Part shown: in pieces, positions 9,825-22,046 of the stretch
How positions within the stretch are numbered: position 1 is the first letter of the stretch
Layout of the letters: the number at the start of each line of letters is the position of its first letter
Origin: Cliona cf. orientalis
Taxonomy: Eukaryota; Porifera; Demospongiae; Clionaida; Clionaidae
NCBI GenBank assembly: GCA_963930775.1
Contig: OZ005690.1
Span: 13,480,411-13,544,410 of the forward strand
Length of the DNA: 64,000 bases
Reading direction: 5' to 3'
Translations under genes and position numbers: made by a program
Notes under the pieces: model-generated
The model's database searches: none
Told to the model about the DNA's origin: nothing
The model's input: the letters and a program-made list of their open reading frames with translations, nothing else

Positions 9825-11037
9825 TACACTAAGTAGAAAAAAAAAGCAAATTTAAATAATTAAATAATCTAATTCATGGGGGGTTTGGGAGCACTTGGGG
9901 GGATAATTTTTACATGGGCACGCAGAATGGGTCGAAACTAGAGATTTGATGGAAGGGAATTTTGATTCACGCCTTAGAATTAAAGTTATGGCCCTTTGAA
10001 GTTTTCCCATATGTTTGTATAGGAAGCCATGCATTTGCAATGTTTTCCGCCCACGCGCTACGTGAGGGGCGGGGCCACGCGCGCACATCAGCGTGACGAC
10101 CATTACCCAATTTGGTCAAAATTGATTTATAGGCTGCTTGCTTGCATTGTATGGCTCTACTATGCATCCAGCTCAACTATGTGGTGGTTTTCGGACAATT
10201 TTTTTTCTGCTTAGTGTGTGGTCTGCTTGTTACACACTAAGTAGAAAAAAAAAAAAGATCTTAAAACCGAAAAAAGATTAGAGCACTAGGAAGCATTTCA
10301 GGCCATAATTTTGATATGGGCACGCAGAATGGATCGAAATAAGAAGTTTAATCTTTTTGGATTTTTGATTCACACCTTTAAATTAAAGATACACCACCTA
10401 GAGTGTTCCCATATGTTTGTATAGGAAGCCATGCACTTGCAATGTTTGCCCATAAAAAAAATTACGGGCGCGCGGGGTACGTTGACGACCCTTTACCAAA
10501 CATTGTATACATTGCTATTTGGATGCCTGCTTGCATTGTATGGCTCTAGTGTGCATCCAGCTCGACTGTGTGGTTGTTTTCAAACCATTTTTTTTCTGCT
10601 TAGTGTGTGGTCCCCTTGTTACACACTAAGTAGGAAAAAAAAGCAAATTTAAATAATTAAATAATTAAATAATCTAATTCATGGGGGGTTTGGGAGCACT
10701 TGGGGACATAATTTTTGCACCGGCACGCAGAATGGGTCGAAACTAGAGATTTGACCTTGGGGAATTTTGATTCACGCCTTAGAATCAAAGTTACGGCCCT
10801 ATGAAGTTTCCCCATATGTTTGTACAGGAAGCCATGCGTTTGCAATGTTTCCGCCCACGCGCTACGTGAGGGGCGGGGCCACGCGCGCACAGTAACGTGA
10901 CGACCTTTACCTACTTTTTGACAAAATTGAAATTTAGGCTGCCTGCTTGCATTGTATGGTTCCACTATGCACCCAGCTCGATTATATGGTGGTTTTTGGA
11001 AATTTTTTTTTCTGCTTTAGTGTTCAGGTCGCCTTGA
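9825..11037. repeat. three tandem units of about 400 bp inside the TTAA-flanked element
   Basis: Units start at ACACTAAG (9825, 10233, 10623). Each carries CACGCAGAATGG(G/A)TCGAAA, CCATATGTTTGTA and TGCTTGCATTGTATGG in the same order. At each junction, TTCTGCTTAGTGTGT and ACACACTAAGTAGAA form a small hairpin. The first and third units resemble each other more than the middle one. The array is non-coding. Confidence 0.8.
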
Positions 11038-11069
11038 AAAAAAAAAAAAAAAAAAAGCTAATTAGGCCT

Positions 11070-11700
11070 AATTAAGCATGTGGGCGTGTTCCTGGCACTG
11101 TATGGAGTGTGTGCGTGTGCGTTAATGCAGGTTTTATTGCTTCCGATTGGGCGTGGCTTCACGGGCCAGTGCTTGGACATCGGAGCCGGGGACTTGGCTG
11201 CGGCGATAGGTGGGCGTGTCCCGGATGCGGTGGTGACCTTTGAACCCGTCAAAGAGGCTTTGGGGGCGTGGCAGGAGGTCAAAGGTGAGGCCATGTCTGT
11301 TAATGAGGCACTGTACGGCGGTGCGATCGAGGGGCCTGTACGGCTGGACGGAAGCTGACGATGGTTTGAAGTGGATGTGGTTGCGATGACGTGTTGTTAC
11401 TCCGCCCACACAGGAAATGAGGTGAGCTCTTGTGTGGGCGGTGTGGCAGAACGGCCTCCAAGTGTTTGTGTGTGTTTTGGCCTTGAGGAAGCTGTGTGTT
11501 TTAATTGGGATTGATTGTGGGCTTCCGGTGGACATCCGGTGGTTAGTAGGCACTTAATTGAGAATGGTGGTCCTTGGGGAACAGGGTGGGGCTGTTTTGG
11601 GCGTGGCCTGGCCCCTCCCTTCCGGCTCGGCTTCCGGTCCATGGAGGATATTAAATGAACACTTCCGGCTCTAGCAGCCACACCCCTGAGACCTGTGCAA
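11070..11700. other. GC-rich segment with GGGCGTGG and ETS-like CTTCCGG motifs
   Basis: This stretch is clearly richer in G+C than the rest of the window. It repeats TGGGCGTGG/GGGCGTGTC and contains CTTCCGG at about 11521, 11618, 11629 and 11663. Open frames exist on both strands (for example 11080-11358 plus) but have no recognised domain and probably reflect the base composition. Because it lies inside the TTAA-flanked element it may be captured promoter-like DNA. Confidence 0.4.
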
Positions 11701-11802
11701 TTAAAAGGGCGTGGTTACACAACATGCACCTCACTAATGACTTTGATGTGGTTTAGGTGTCATATCCCCACCTCACGCCCATGCAATTTAATGGTACCTT
11801 AA

Positions 11803-12290
11803 AAGCTAAGTGCTACTTTCTCCGACAAGTAATGCCAGCCGAACTTCACGCGTTCTCTTGGCTGACGTAATCCTGTGGATAAATAAAGCTAGCCTTGCGC
11901 TATTTATAGCACACGTCATGCCACGACCGATCTGAAGTTCGGAAGCTGTACTGTGCTGTCGAGTTCATCTCCTTTGATTGAAGCATCGAAACTCGAAGTC
12001 GAAAGTTGATCTTAGACTCCATCTCTGCGATTGAGGCCCCGGCATCGATGTGTGTATTGACGACCTTTACCACATGCACCATTAGAACTATGCAGCCACT
12101 GGGGATGTGGTCAAGGGTTCATAATAATGTAAAAGGCATTATAGTATAAAAGATGCATTACCAGAGGCAATACAGTCTTTAGTTTTGTGTTACCAGGAGT
12201 ACTCCTGGCATAACGTTATTGAACTTATCGTATCGTAATGGTATTATACCCTTTGATGTGCTACGATAAGTTCCATAACATTACCACTAG
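11803..12290. other. intergenic, no convincing gene
   Basis: A minus-strand frame (11900-12082) is open but matches nothing I know. The sequence GACGACCTTTACC at about 12060 is a short block shared with several dispersed repeats (10900, 26655, 37570). Near 12215-12270 a short inverted repeat, CTTATCGTA/TACGATAAG, is visible. Confidence 0.35.
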
Positions 12291-13528
12291 CATTTGTTTT
12301 TGATCATGTTTTGATCAAAAACTACCTGAAACAATCTGGAGAAATTAAAGAAATTTGAATTCTCCTATATAATAATTTTATTATATCCCAAGAATTTGGC
12401 ATGCTAAATATAGTCACTCATTCTTCGCGCTTCCACCCCGAATTTTTATTGCTAGATGAAACCCTGATAATATTTTTCTAACCTTGAGTGAGTAGCGTAG
12501 TCTAGTATGGCCATAGCTTGTCTTATCTATGAAATAAGTACAAATTTCTGAACGAATTAGTATATTATTAGAAATTGAGAGAAATCGAGAGCAAAACAAT
12601 GAGCGTAATTGGCTTGGTGTTGGGAATAATACAGCTAGCATAATAGGAACTTTAAAAATCATAATGTGTATGTCCCTAATCCCCATTGAGGTAGACCTCC
12701 TTGCTCTTGAGATAGAGGACCGGTACCAACCGGTGCATGTGAATGTATGGTAATAGCATCATAATAATATTATTCTTCCAGTAACCTTGATGATCTGGAT
12801 GAGTATTATTATTATACACTGCAGATATAGATCTGCTCATATGCAGTAAGCCATGCCGCATGAATTATGAGCTGGACATGCATGCAAGTTTGTTGTTTAC
12901 TCTAAGTAGCACAAGGAAATTAATCATAATTGTTACAGTGAACCATCAAATATGTTTTCATATTCCTATCCATCAGAAAATCAACACACTAAAAGATATG
13001 CAGATATCAGATATACCTTGTGCGAAAATTAAACGCACGAAATACATGCGCAATATTAACGATAATGCGGTACAGGGTCGCTTGTCCGAAAATTATTTAA
13101 CGCGAAAAATTATCGCATGAAATATTTTAGACACGAAATATTCGTGATTTACAGTATGTAGACTATTGTTATGGCACAAACAATTGCTCAGACACATACA
13201 ATTATTTAATATAAAATTTAATTACATTTTCCGAAAAATGAATGTACGTACCCGAGAGCATAAAATGGTCATAACATAACTCCACTTGTGATCAATAATT
13301 TTTTATGAAACTTGCACCATTGGATTCAGCACACACAGAGCTACCATTCCATGTAAAATAAAACTCAATTTTTTATGAAATATTATCGATCCTGAGTGGT
13401 CCCTTTTCTCAGAGCAGGTCATAATATCATAAAGTTTTCCTTATTAGGTAATCATGCATGCATTTTGATATCTAGGTAGCTAGTATGAATGAAAATAATA
13501 TGTAGTGAACCAAAAACCGTGTGTATGT
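12290..13528. repeat. repeat block, inverted copy at about 41560-42860
   Basis: Long diverged blocks here reappear in reverse complement at about 41560-42860. Examples are TTGGCTTGGTGTTGGGAATAA at 12610, mirrored at 42480, and CCTGATAATATTTTTCTAACC at 12462, mirrored at 42650. A sub-block at 13020-13150 (GCAATATTAACGATAATGYGG) also occurs at 63040 inside an intron of the transposase-like gene. It is non-coding repetitive DNA. Confidence 0.65.
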
Positions 13529-15705
13529 GGTCAGTGGACCAAAGTGGCCAAGTGCTTTTTTGCTGAAATTTAACCAAAATTTGCATTTCTATCAAGAGAT
13601 TTATAGCAATTTTGTGATTCAGTAGGTTTAGAAATCAAGAATTGAGAATTTGCTTATGTTGGACCAAAGTGGCCAACTGACTTCCCTATCTCACCCAGCA
13701 GAATCTGAAAATCCACTAGGTTGGACCAAAGTGGCCAAATGGTACTTCTGCCTCACCTAGCTGAATTTCAGATTTCAACAGGTTGGATCAAAGTGGCCAA
13801 CTGATTTTTGTTGTCTGCCTAGATGAATTTCAAAATACACTGTGTTGGACCAAAGTGGCCAACTGACTTCGCTTCAAGTTTGGACAAGTTTACGGTGAAT
13901 ATGTTTTGTGTGAAAAAGTGTAAGTGGACCTGTGTGGGGGGAGGTAAGTTTGGATATTTTCCTGGTCCGTACGAATATTACCAGCTCAACTAATTAATTA
14001 ATACATGATAATGTGTGTGTACATAGTATAATAATTTCATGGAATCAATGTGTCAATTATTATGTAGTCGATAAATAGCCAAAAATGTCAGTTGGCCGTG
14101 CACTTTGGTCCAACACAGTACATTTTGCATTTCAGCTAGGCAGACAACAAAAATCAGTTGGCCACTTTGGTCCAACCTGTTGAATATGGCATTCCAACAC
14201 TGACAAAATTGGCAAGCTCAAATATATGGTCAAACTTTAGTCAGATATATGCTCAAAGCCAAATATATGGTCAAAATTTATATGATCAAACTCAAATACA
14301 TGGTCAAACGTAAGTTATGGTCAAATATATAAATTTTGCATTTCACCATGTATTTGAGCTACTGAATGCCCATATATGGTCAAACATGCAGCAAATATAT
14401 GGTCAAAATTCAGAAGATCCCCTTATATACATAGTATAGTCACGGATATGACGTATCTATTTGTTAATTGGACCGACGTGACGTCAATTGCAACAGAATC
14501 ACAGCCGGCCGGGCCAGAATTCGCGATCGCGCACACAAACGATCCTTTACCCGCTATGTAGTACGTAGTCTCGTTCACGGACCCGCCTCCTCTGGGGCAG
14601 AGTCTGGGGACTTGGCCATCTCGCTCCGCTACAATCCCTCCTTCGTAGGGCTGGCGCGCGAGACTAGGTACAATCGGACATTGCAAGCCTGTTAAGTATG
14701 GATGAAATTAGCTGAGCTAGCCGTGTTCCCAGGCCCTCTCCCTATCTTCTATAATAAATGCTGGGCGATCGAGAGAATGCCTGGGGATAAGGCTAGCCAG
14801 GTAAGACACACCAGGTGTAGTAGGATATATTATAGACTATAATATAGTGCATGAATAGCTAGTAGTTTCATTCATACTTACCATACTGCTTTAATACCAT
14901 ACAATACAATGTCCGATTGTACCTAGTCTGGCGCACCACTGTCCAGCCCTCCCACGTATAGGAGCGGAGCGAGATGGTCAAGTCCCCAAACTCCGCCCTA
15001 AAGGGGGCGGGTCCGTGAACGAGGTAAGGATCGTGGGTGTACGTTTGTGCGCGCGATCGTGAATTTTATTTGCGAACGCGCCCGCGCGGCCCGGCCGTGA
15101 TTTTGTTGACGTCACGTTGGTCCAATTAACTAATAGATACGTCATATCAGTGACTATTATGTAAGGGGATCTTTTTGAATTTTGACCATATATTTGCTGC
15201 ATGTTTGACCATATATGGGCATTCAGTAGCTCAAATACATGGTGAAATGCAAAATTCATATAATAATATTTGACCATAACTTATGTTTGACCATGTATTT
15301 GAGTTTGATCATATAAAATTTGATCATATATTTGGCTTTGAGCATATATCGGCAACAATTTTGATCACATATTTGAGTTTGACCATATATCTGACTGAAG
15401 TTTGACCATATATTTGAGCTTGCCAATTTTGTCAGTGTTGGAATGCCATAGTTGAAATCTGAAATTCAGCTAGGTGAGGCAGAAGTACCATTTGGCCACT
15501 TTGGTCCAACCTAGTGGATTTTGAGATTCTGCTGGGTGAGATAGGGAAGTCAGTTGGCCACTTTGGTCCAACATAAGCAAATTCTCAATTCTTGATTTCT
15601 AAACCTACTGAATCATAAAATTGCTATAAATTTCTTAACAGAAATGCAGATTTTGCTTAAAGTTCAGCAAAAAAGCACTTGGCCACTAGCTTTGGTCCAC
15701 TGACC
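13529..15705. mobile_element. giant nested fold-back element, 2177 bp
   Basis: The left end GGTCAGTGGACCAAAGTGGC is mirrored exactly at 15705. The arms pair through roughly 1 kb in order: TTGGACCAAAGTGGCC blocks, then ATATATGGTCAAA blocks, then a CG-rich core (14460-14690 pairing with 14908-15130). The loop is about 215 bp. The left arm has an extra fold-back (about 13780-14180) absent from the right, so a second element inserted into the first. Flanks GTATGT/GTATGC suggest a short target duplication. The related block near 41540 lacks the insertion. Confidence 0.8.
13780..14185. mobile_element. inner fold-back inserted in the left arm
   Basis: TTGGATCAAAGTGGCCAACTG at about 13782 and its mirror near 14155-14180 enclose a segment with no partner in the right arm of the big fold-back. 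The right arm runs straight across the equivalent position (about 15440). The inner element uses the same (TTGGACCAAAGTGGCC) end motif, so a member of the same family inserted into its relative, or part of an arm was re-duplicated. Confidence 0.6.
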
Positions 15706-17510
15706 GTATGCATGTCCAACCAAAATAATGACGCTGGGCTGGGGCATTTTTTAAGAATCTCAGACTCTGTGATACCACAAAATTAAATGAAGCATGCTAC
15801 AGGATTGGTGAGGTAGCTAAGAACTAACCAAGAATCAGGCTTAGTGCATACAGCCACCTTGATCTAGGCTCTCTCACTCCCAGCAGGTAGGTATATTATT
15901 CATTATGCATGGAGGGTGAGGTCCAGTAACAGAGGCCAAGAAGATTCATAGCCAATCCATTGATCACCCATCATGGATGGTATGCAATGAATAATACTAC
16001 AGTGACAATTATTGTATCTAATGAATATTATACAGGTGTACCACCCAGGTTTGGTGACTACTTACCAGTACAAAGTGGCCTCATTTGAATTTCCTGGTAC
16101 AGTGACTAATGAACTGTACATGTATCATCAGCTAGTGAATGTTATTACTGTTCCTCCTTGTAGTGTTTTTGTAACTACATACCCAAATGAATAAGGGCTT
16201 GCCAGGATACTGCATGTGCATTGTGTATAGAAACAACCATGATAAGAATATCATTGTTAGGTAGTACCTCAACATAATAATACGTTAACTAGTCCCTATG
16301 TAGTACATCAGTAAGGTGTTTACTGTGGAGGCCATCAACTGCAGCTGCTATTGGCCAGCCTCTAAGGCATGAATCTGAGTCACTGTGCCCCTACCTATCC
16401 TGCTACTACTATTGTTAATATAATAATTAACAATGTCATGACATTGCAAACTTGCAATACTATTATTGTTACCTAATGAGGTTACGCAGAGAATGTGTTG
16501 AAATGGACATGATCAATTATAGTCCACCCACCCAACTAAAAGCCTAATAATAATATAGTTTCACATTCGTAGTATGGTGTGGGGGGGGGGGAGGGGGGAG
16601 CTTCCCCACTGGATGAAACCCTGATTATGTACTCAAATCGATTACCTGACTATCTTATAATTTAACCCTATTTTTCCAGCATTATGCCAGCATAACAAAA
16701 ACACATATTATGCCCAAAGCAATGCCAGCATATTGTGTTTGTCTCTAATGGGGAAAAGCCCATGAACATTGGTATGCATCAAAAAGGGGGCCGGGCATAA
16801 CCGAGAAGATGCTTAACTTTGTATATACAGCCAAGACTAATATCTATATTATAGCATTGTTCACACAACCTCAAAATAAAGATTTAGTAAGATCTTATGA
16901 AGGTTGGTATGGCAAGAGCCACACTCTGCCATACATAATATTATGGAACTCTGTGGCTAGTTGATCAATACACTACAGCTAGTTACTGTGCCCGGATTGA
17001 GAGATGCACTGTACAATAATAATTAGAATTAAGGCAGATAGACATCCTATCTAGAAAGGCTGTGAAGTCTACTACAATAGAGGAATGGTGGTAGTGGTCG
17101 TCAACAATAAAAGCATCTACCTCAAAGAGCCACGGGTAAAGACTTCACAACTTTGATGATATGGTAATGGTCGTTAGAAAACGTCCCAGCTTCCAGGAGC
17201 CACGGACAAAGACTTCTCAGATTGGTAAAGATCGTCACAGACCCTTATCTGCAGATGTGCGCCTCCATTCAAGACTCTGATGAATTGGAATGGGACTTTG
17301 TGTAGCAGACATGGAACGTGACTCACTCCTAATGTATTCATTTTAGAATGCGTAGCTACAAAAACACTACAAGGATGAATATACTGGTACCTCAAATGTG
17401 GGTGGTACATGTACTGGTATAGTATAGTATTCATTGCATGCATTGACCCTAGTATTATTCATTGCATACCACTATCATGATCATTGACCAGTGGATTGGC
17501 TCTTAGTAGT
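15706..17510. repeat. repeat block related to 41.0-44.2 kb
   Basis: 15706-15990 matches 41230-41540 in reverse; 16560-17420 matches about 42890-43700 in direct orientation (for example AACCCTATTTTTCC and CCTCAAAATAAAGATTTAGTA). The ends near 15965-16200 and 17330-17500 are inverted copies of each other (GGTATGCAATGAATAATACT and its mirror; ACAAAAACACTACAAGG and its mirror). The segment is therefore probably a DNA transposon of about 1.5 kb with long inverted ends. No transposase frame is visible. Confidence 0.55.
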
Positions 17511-20146
17511 GACTGATCACATTCCATGTCAGCTACACAAAGTCCCATTCCAACTCATCAGAATCTTGAAATCTCATCTTGCATGGGTGTGCTCCATACC
17601 CTCAAATGCATAATAATATTATGGGTAATGCTCATGCATGCAAATGTGATGTATACATGCCCCATAACTGACATGAACAATATTACAACATTGCATAATT
17701 ATTGTGCCACTACCAACTAGTATAGCTGGGGCATGTTGATTTGTCTGCACGGGGTATAATATTGCACAACTAATTAAGGTAATTATCACTTTAAGGTTTT
17801 GGACTCCTCCACCCTCTAGTGGCGTCTTTCAGTATAAATATTCTCATTTTTCAGTATTTTACATGCATTTTCAGTACAAAGAGCTCCATAATATAATATT
17901 ATGATGTACGTACTAAAATTTAATTCCCCCAGTTTCAGTATTTTAACCCCCTTAGCGTCTTAATGACGTCAAAATAGTTTGGAAGTGTTCCCTTACTTCA
18001 TAGGGTGTGGATTTATATATAATTGAATGATCGAGGTTATGCATGGTGGACTATATTATACTTCAACACATTCTCTAAATTGATATTAATTCATACCTTA
18101 ATACGTGACTAAAATTAATAATGTAATAATTGTAATATTGTAACACCCTTATACAAGAATCATTAGTAAATTGTTGTCCATAAATTTAATACTATAAAAT
18201 AATGTTATTGTAAATATGCGTGATGAACCTTGTGTGTGTGTGTGTGTGTGTCACTATAAGTGTACAATATAGGTGCTAAATGTGTTTGTACTGTAGAGCT
18301 ATGAAACTGCTCCAGATCTCAGAAAAAAAAAGCAGAAACAAAAACAGCTCGCCAGTTGTAGTAACATCAACATGATATTGGTTTAAGTTCGAAGATAGCA
18401 TAGCATCAAGCTTGCTTAGTATCAATACCTCGAGCCTTTTCTCATAAACAGTGTACACTGTAGCTTTTTTGTGCATATGTAGAACTCGAGAAGCAGGAAG
18501 GAGGCTGATGGGGTGACTGTAGCTATAGGGAACATGTTTACAGCGAAGATCAGTTTTCCTTTGGGAGGTTTCATCAATAGTGATAAATTTATCATATCCA
18601 TTTCAGATAATGAAAACAGTGGCACTGTAAACGATATACCATGAAATCTCCAGCACGGTCTTGCTTGTTGTAGCTACATGCATACATGTGGCATACATGT
18701 TTGTCAATGTTTGATCTCCCAACCAATCCTCATGAGAGGCAAGTGATCATGAACAACATAATAATATTATATTATATGCCGACACAGAAAAGCAGCTGCT
18801 ATGCCACAAACATTCTTGAAAATTATAAAAATATCACCATCTATAATGACTAAAACAGGAATAACATGCACAATCTAAGATAAACACATCTCCCTCGATT
18901 AACAACATCTCTAATGTAGGCATGACATTGTATATTATATATATTACACACAATGAATGCATGGCCTTTTATCTGCCTTTACTTGCTCAATAGCTCTCTC
19001 GTGAAAAATATTAGGTATCTTTACCGACAAATTTTTCAATAACATTAGCGCTAAATATAATTACGCTTGCATGCATGCCCACAATGCACTTAATAATGTT
19101 CATGATTTAACCTAAATGCCATTGTCTGCCATCCCTCTTCATCTGTAATCCTCATACCATCCTTGCGTACTTCAGGACAGAGGGCTCAAGTGCACTTTTG
19201 TATCACACGACTGCCTTGTGATGATGCAATAGTGAGTAAATATAGTCATACACAAAAATGGTTGTGAACTATCAAGATACATGTTGCTACATATACTAGT
19301 TGGTGGCAATACGGCTGTATCTACTATAATAATAGGAAGTTGATGGAGCTTATAATATTATTATTGATGCACTGTATAGTGGGCAAAATTTCAGTTTAAT
19401 TTGGCGATTTGCTGAATTCGGTATAGATATACTATAGCCAAATTAAAAGCTCGCCAATTAATTTAACTGCACCCATACCTATAATATGTGGCAATAAGGC
19501 TTCAGATCGCCAAATTTAAACTTTGCCAATACCAATAATAAGGAAAGCCTTTTCGCCGTATTCAATGCTCACCAAAGTTACCCAATTCGACAATAATCAT
19601 GCATGCATCAATTCAGTACGTGTGTTTTGGACACAAAATCCTTCTACACTAACAATGCTAAGTATACACTGATTATTACTAACTTATAGAAACCTGTTAT
19701 TGAAGTAAACCATACCAGATTTATTATAATAGAGATCTGCTTGCTATTCTAAATGGGTGTAAAGTTTATACATAGTACATGTACGTAATATATATCATAT
19801 GTAGTAGCTATAGTGTTCCTGTTGTTGAAGCCTAAGCGATAGGAAATGGATGATGGAGCTTGTATTGTTAGTATCATTCAGTAATAGCTAGTTATCTGTT
19901 ACAGTATCATCCATTAATTTTATTGGTCCATGACCTGGACTGATTCTAGCCATAACTTTAGTGATCTACTCTTAGTACTGTAAAGGTCATAATATTGCGT
20001 ATGCACGTCACACCTTGCAATTACGAATAGATCAAAAATTGTTGCTATCTCCGTCAGTTGAACTTGATAATAATAATTATATAATCAGCCATAATGTGGA
20101 AATTCAGTGTAGGAATAGACATGTTTGTGATCTAAAGTCATTGGAT
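17511..20146. other. intergenic upstream of receptor A
   Basis: No gene is recognised. A (GT)n tract lies at about 18231-18250. At 18534-18650 a short frame starting MFTAKISFPLGGFINSDK belongs to a segment repeated at 51529 and 52824, so this flank shares ancestry with the region around receptor D. 19385-19560 contains degraded TTTGGCGATT/AATTAAAAGCTCGCC inverted-repeat material of the Tc1-like MITE family seen at 25741. Confidence 0.45.
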
Positions 20147-22046
20147 ATGTACCGATTTTTACTGAATCACAAGTCAATGCTCCTAGTAATAACACTATGG
20201 CTCTGCAGCTGCTGTGAATTAATAGGTAATTGGTTATCATCAACATTTATACTGTTTGCTATAGATACATTTTCTGTGATATAGGTGCATTCATAACACT
20301 ATCACCATCGGGCATGGTGTCAGTTTGCCCTGGAGGGCAGGTTCTATTGATTTGTGAGAGAATGTCTGGCTCATTTTTGCACTGGGCTGTGTCTGTTCCT
20401 CGTCTGGCTATGAGTCGTGAAACTATTATCGCAAGAACGGGAGATATCAGTACAACAGATCTACAATTTAACAGATTACATTTAACAGAGTTTACTGTCT
20501 CCCGTACATCTGACAGCCCATTGACTAGTCAGCTGCTGATTAATAATGTGACTACTGAGATAAATGGATCAACCATCTACTGTTCTGAAGATGGTGATGA
20601 AAATGGAGCACCAGCAGTAGCAGTTAATGTCATGTTTATAAATGGTATTATTATAATAATAATATTATTAAAACCTTAATCAATAATCTGATGTTTTGTA
20701 TAGTACAGATCGTCCTCTCAATGTTTCTTTGGTGAATCAGTTGTTGGGGAATAACAGTGTCACAGTCACACTTCAATGGCCTCGAGAGCCTGGAGCAGGT
20801 TACATGTACAGTGTCAATACTACACCAGAAACACCTCACACTGAGTTTATAACTAATCATCCTAATAATGTTGTGGTATTTCTAACCATTTCTTACAACA
20901 TTCAATACAATGTATCCATTGTATCAAGTCTCTGTGGTGTCACTACTGTAACAACAGAGTATTTGAAATACGGTAGGTATTATGACAAGTACTAAAATTA
21001 ATAAATTGTAATACTATTTCAAAGAGATGCTATATAAGTTTTATCACCGATTCTCCCCATTCACATGTAAATGTAGGGAAGATCTGCCAGCGTATGAGGC
21101 TAGATAATTATCAGTGTAAAATATTATGCACACACTCCTAATCATATTATGCAGTTACGTGTGATCTACCAACACAACTGTTAAATCACTCTGTTATTGT
21201 GGACGCTGGATCTCAGGATAGCCCTCCAATAGAGGGACAGTTCATCACATATACATGCCCTCCTGGATTAGTGCTGAATGGCCTGAATACATCCGTATGT
21301 ACTGGGAATGGAGAATGGGAACCAGACCTTGGACAGGTGGCATGCAATAATGGTACATAATGAACATTGGAATTGTGCCATACTACCTACAATTAGTATG
21401 ATCACAATAATTTATACAGTTGACTGTGGAGTACCTGTTTCAAATGCTATGCTTAACTACAGTTCTACTCTAGAAGGTTCTGTTTTAATATTGACCTGTG
21501 AAAATGACATTTCTACTGATGAACAAACCCTCAATGTGACATGTCACAGCAATGGGAGTTGGACTCCTGATCCAGTTGATTTTACTTGCTCTGATCATGA
21601 ATCATTATTAAATTTTACAACTGTACCACCAGGTATCTACGTATTATAATTATGAAGAGCATAAAATATTATTGCTGTACATGTACATAAATATAATTAT
21701 CCTGCTAATCCTAATTTACTTCTTTGCCTACATTGCAACATTATCTAAAGATCGTTTATTTATATTGTGCTTATCCTTTATTGCAGATTTTAACAATAAA
21801 GCGTCTGGGAACATCTTACTAATAATTGTACTAATTCTTTCTGGTGCTATTTTAATTATCTTAATTTTACTAGCTCTCTATGTTATCAAAAGAACATTAT
21901 GTGTGGCCAAAAAAAATTCAGTGGAGGAGCCTAAACAGCAGCCAATATACGACGAAATCAAGCCATACCATGAAGAAATACAGGTGGAAGGAAATGCTGC
22001 ATATGGCCACATGATACATGCTAGGAAAAAATGTATCAGCACATGA
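20147..22046 (+). CDS. receptor A: Ig-FN3-CCP-CCP type I membrane protein
   Basis: Six exons, all joined in phase 1: 20147-20225, 20285-20644, 20709-20972, 21155-21352, 21420-21632, 21787-22046; 457 aa. Residues 1-26 are a signal peptide (MLLVITLWLCSCC core). About 27-146 form an Ig-like domain (CPGGQVLLICERM, then LHW, then IYCSED). 147-234 resemble FN3 (TVTLQWPREPGA). 235-300 and 301-371 are sushi/CCP modules with four Cys each. A transmembrane helix spans about 380-405, followed by a tail with PIYDEI (Y426), Y432 and NAAYGHM (Y444). One domain per phase-1 exon is the classic shuffled-module layout. It is probably a cell-surface recognition receptor signalling through SH2/PTB-type adaptors; the ligand is unknown. 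Receptor D is a close paralogue. Confidence 0.85.

Larger units (their letters stand above)
9574..11798. mobile_element. 2.2 kb non-autonomous element with TIRs and TTAA flanks
   Basis: The ends are inverted repeats of about 27-31 bp (GGTACCATTTAATTGCGTGG on the left, near-identical on the right strand). Both are flanked by TTAA (9570-9573 and 11799-11802), which fits a TTAA-targeting transposon such as piggyBac or Kolobok. The termini do not start with the CCC usual for piggyBac, so the superfamily is open. Inside are a three-unit tandem array and a GC-rich segment. No transposase frame is visible. Confidence 0.65.

Noticed and set aside
9852-10965. Minus-strand frames with KSLVSTHSACPCKNY
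   Set aside because: Same reason: they are translations of the 400-bp tandem units, with inconsistent starts and no family match.
11080-11681. Several open frames on both strands in the GC-rich segment
   Set aside because: High G+C lowers stop frequency. No frame has recognisable domain structure or splice support.
14376-15277. Similar frames on both strands around 14376-14695 and 14978-15277
   Set aside because: They are the two arms of the giant fold-back read on opposite strands, not a pair of genes.
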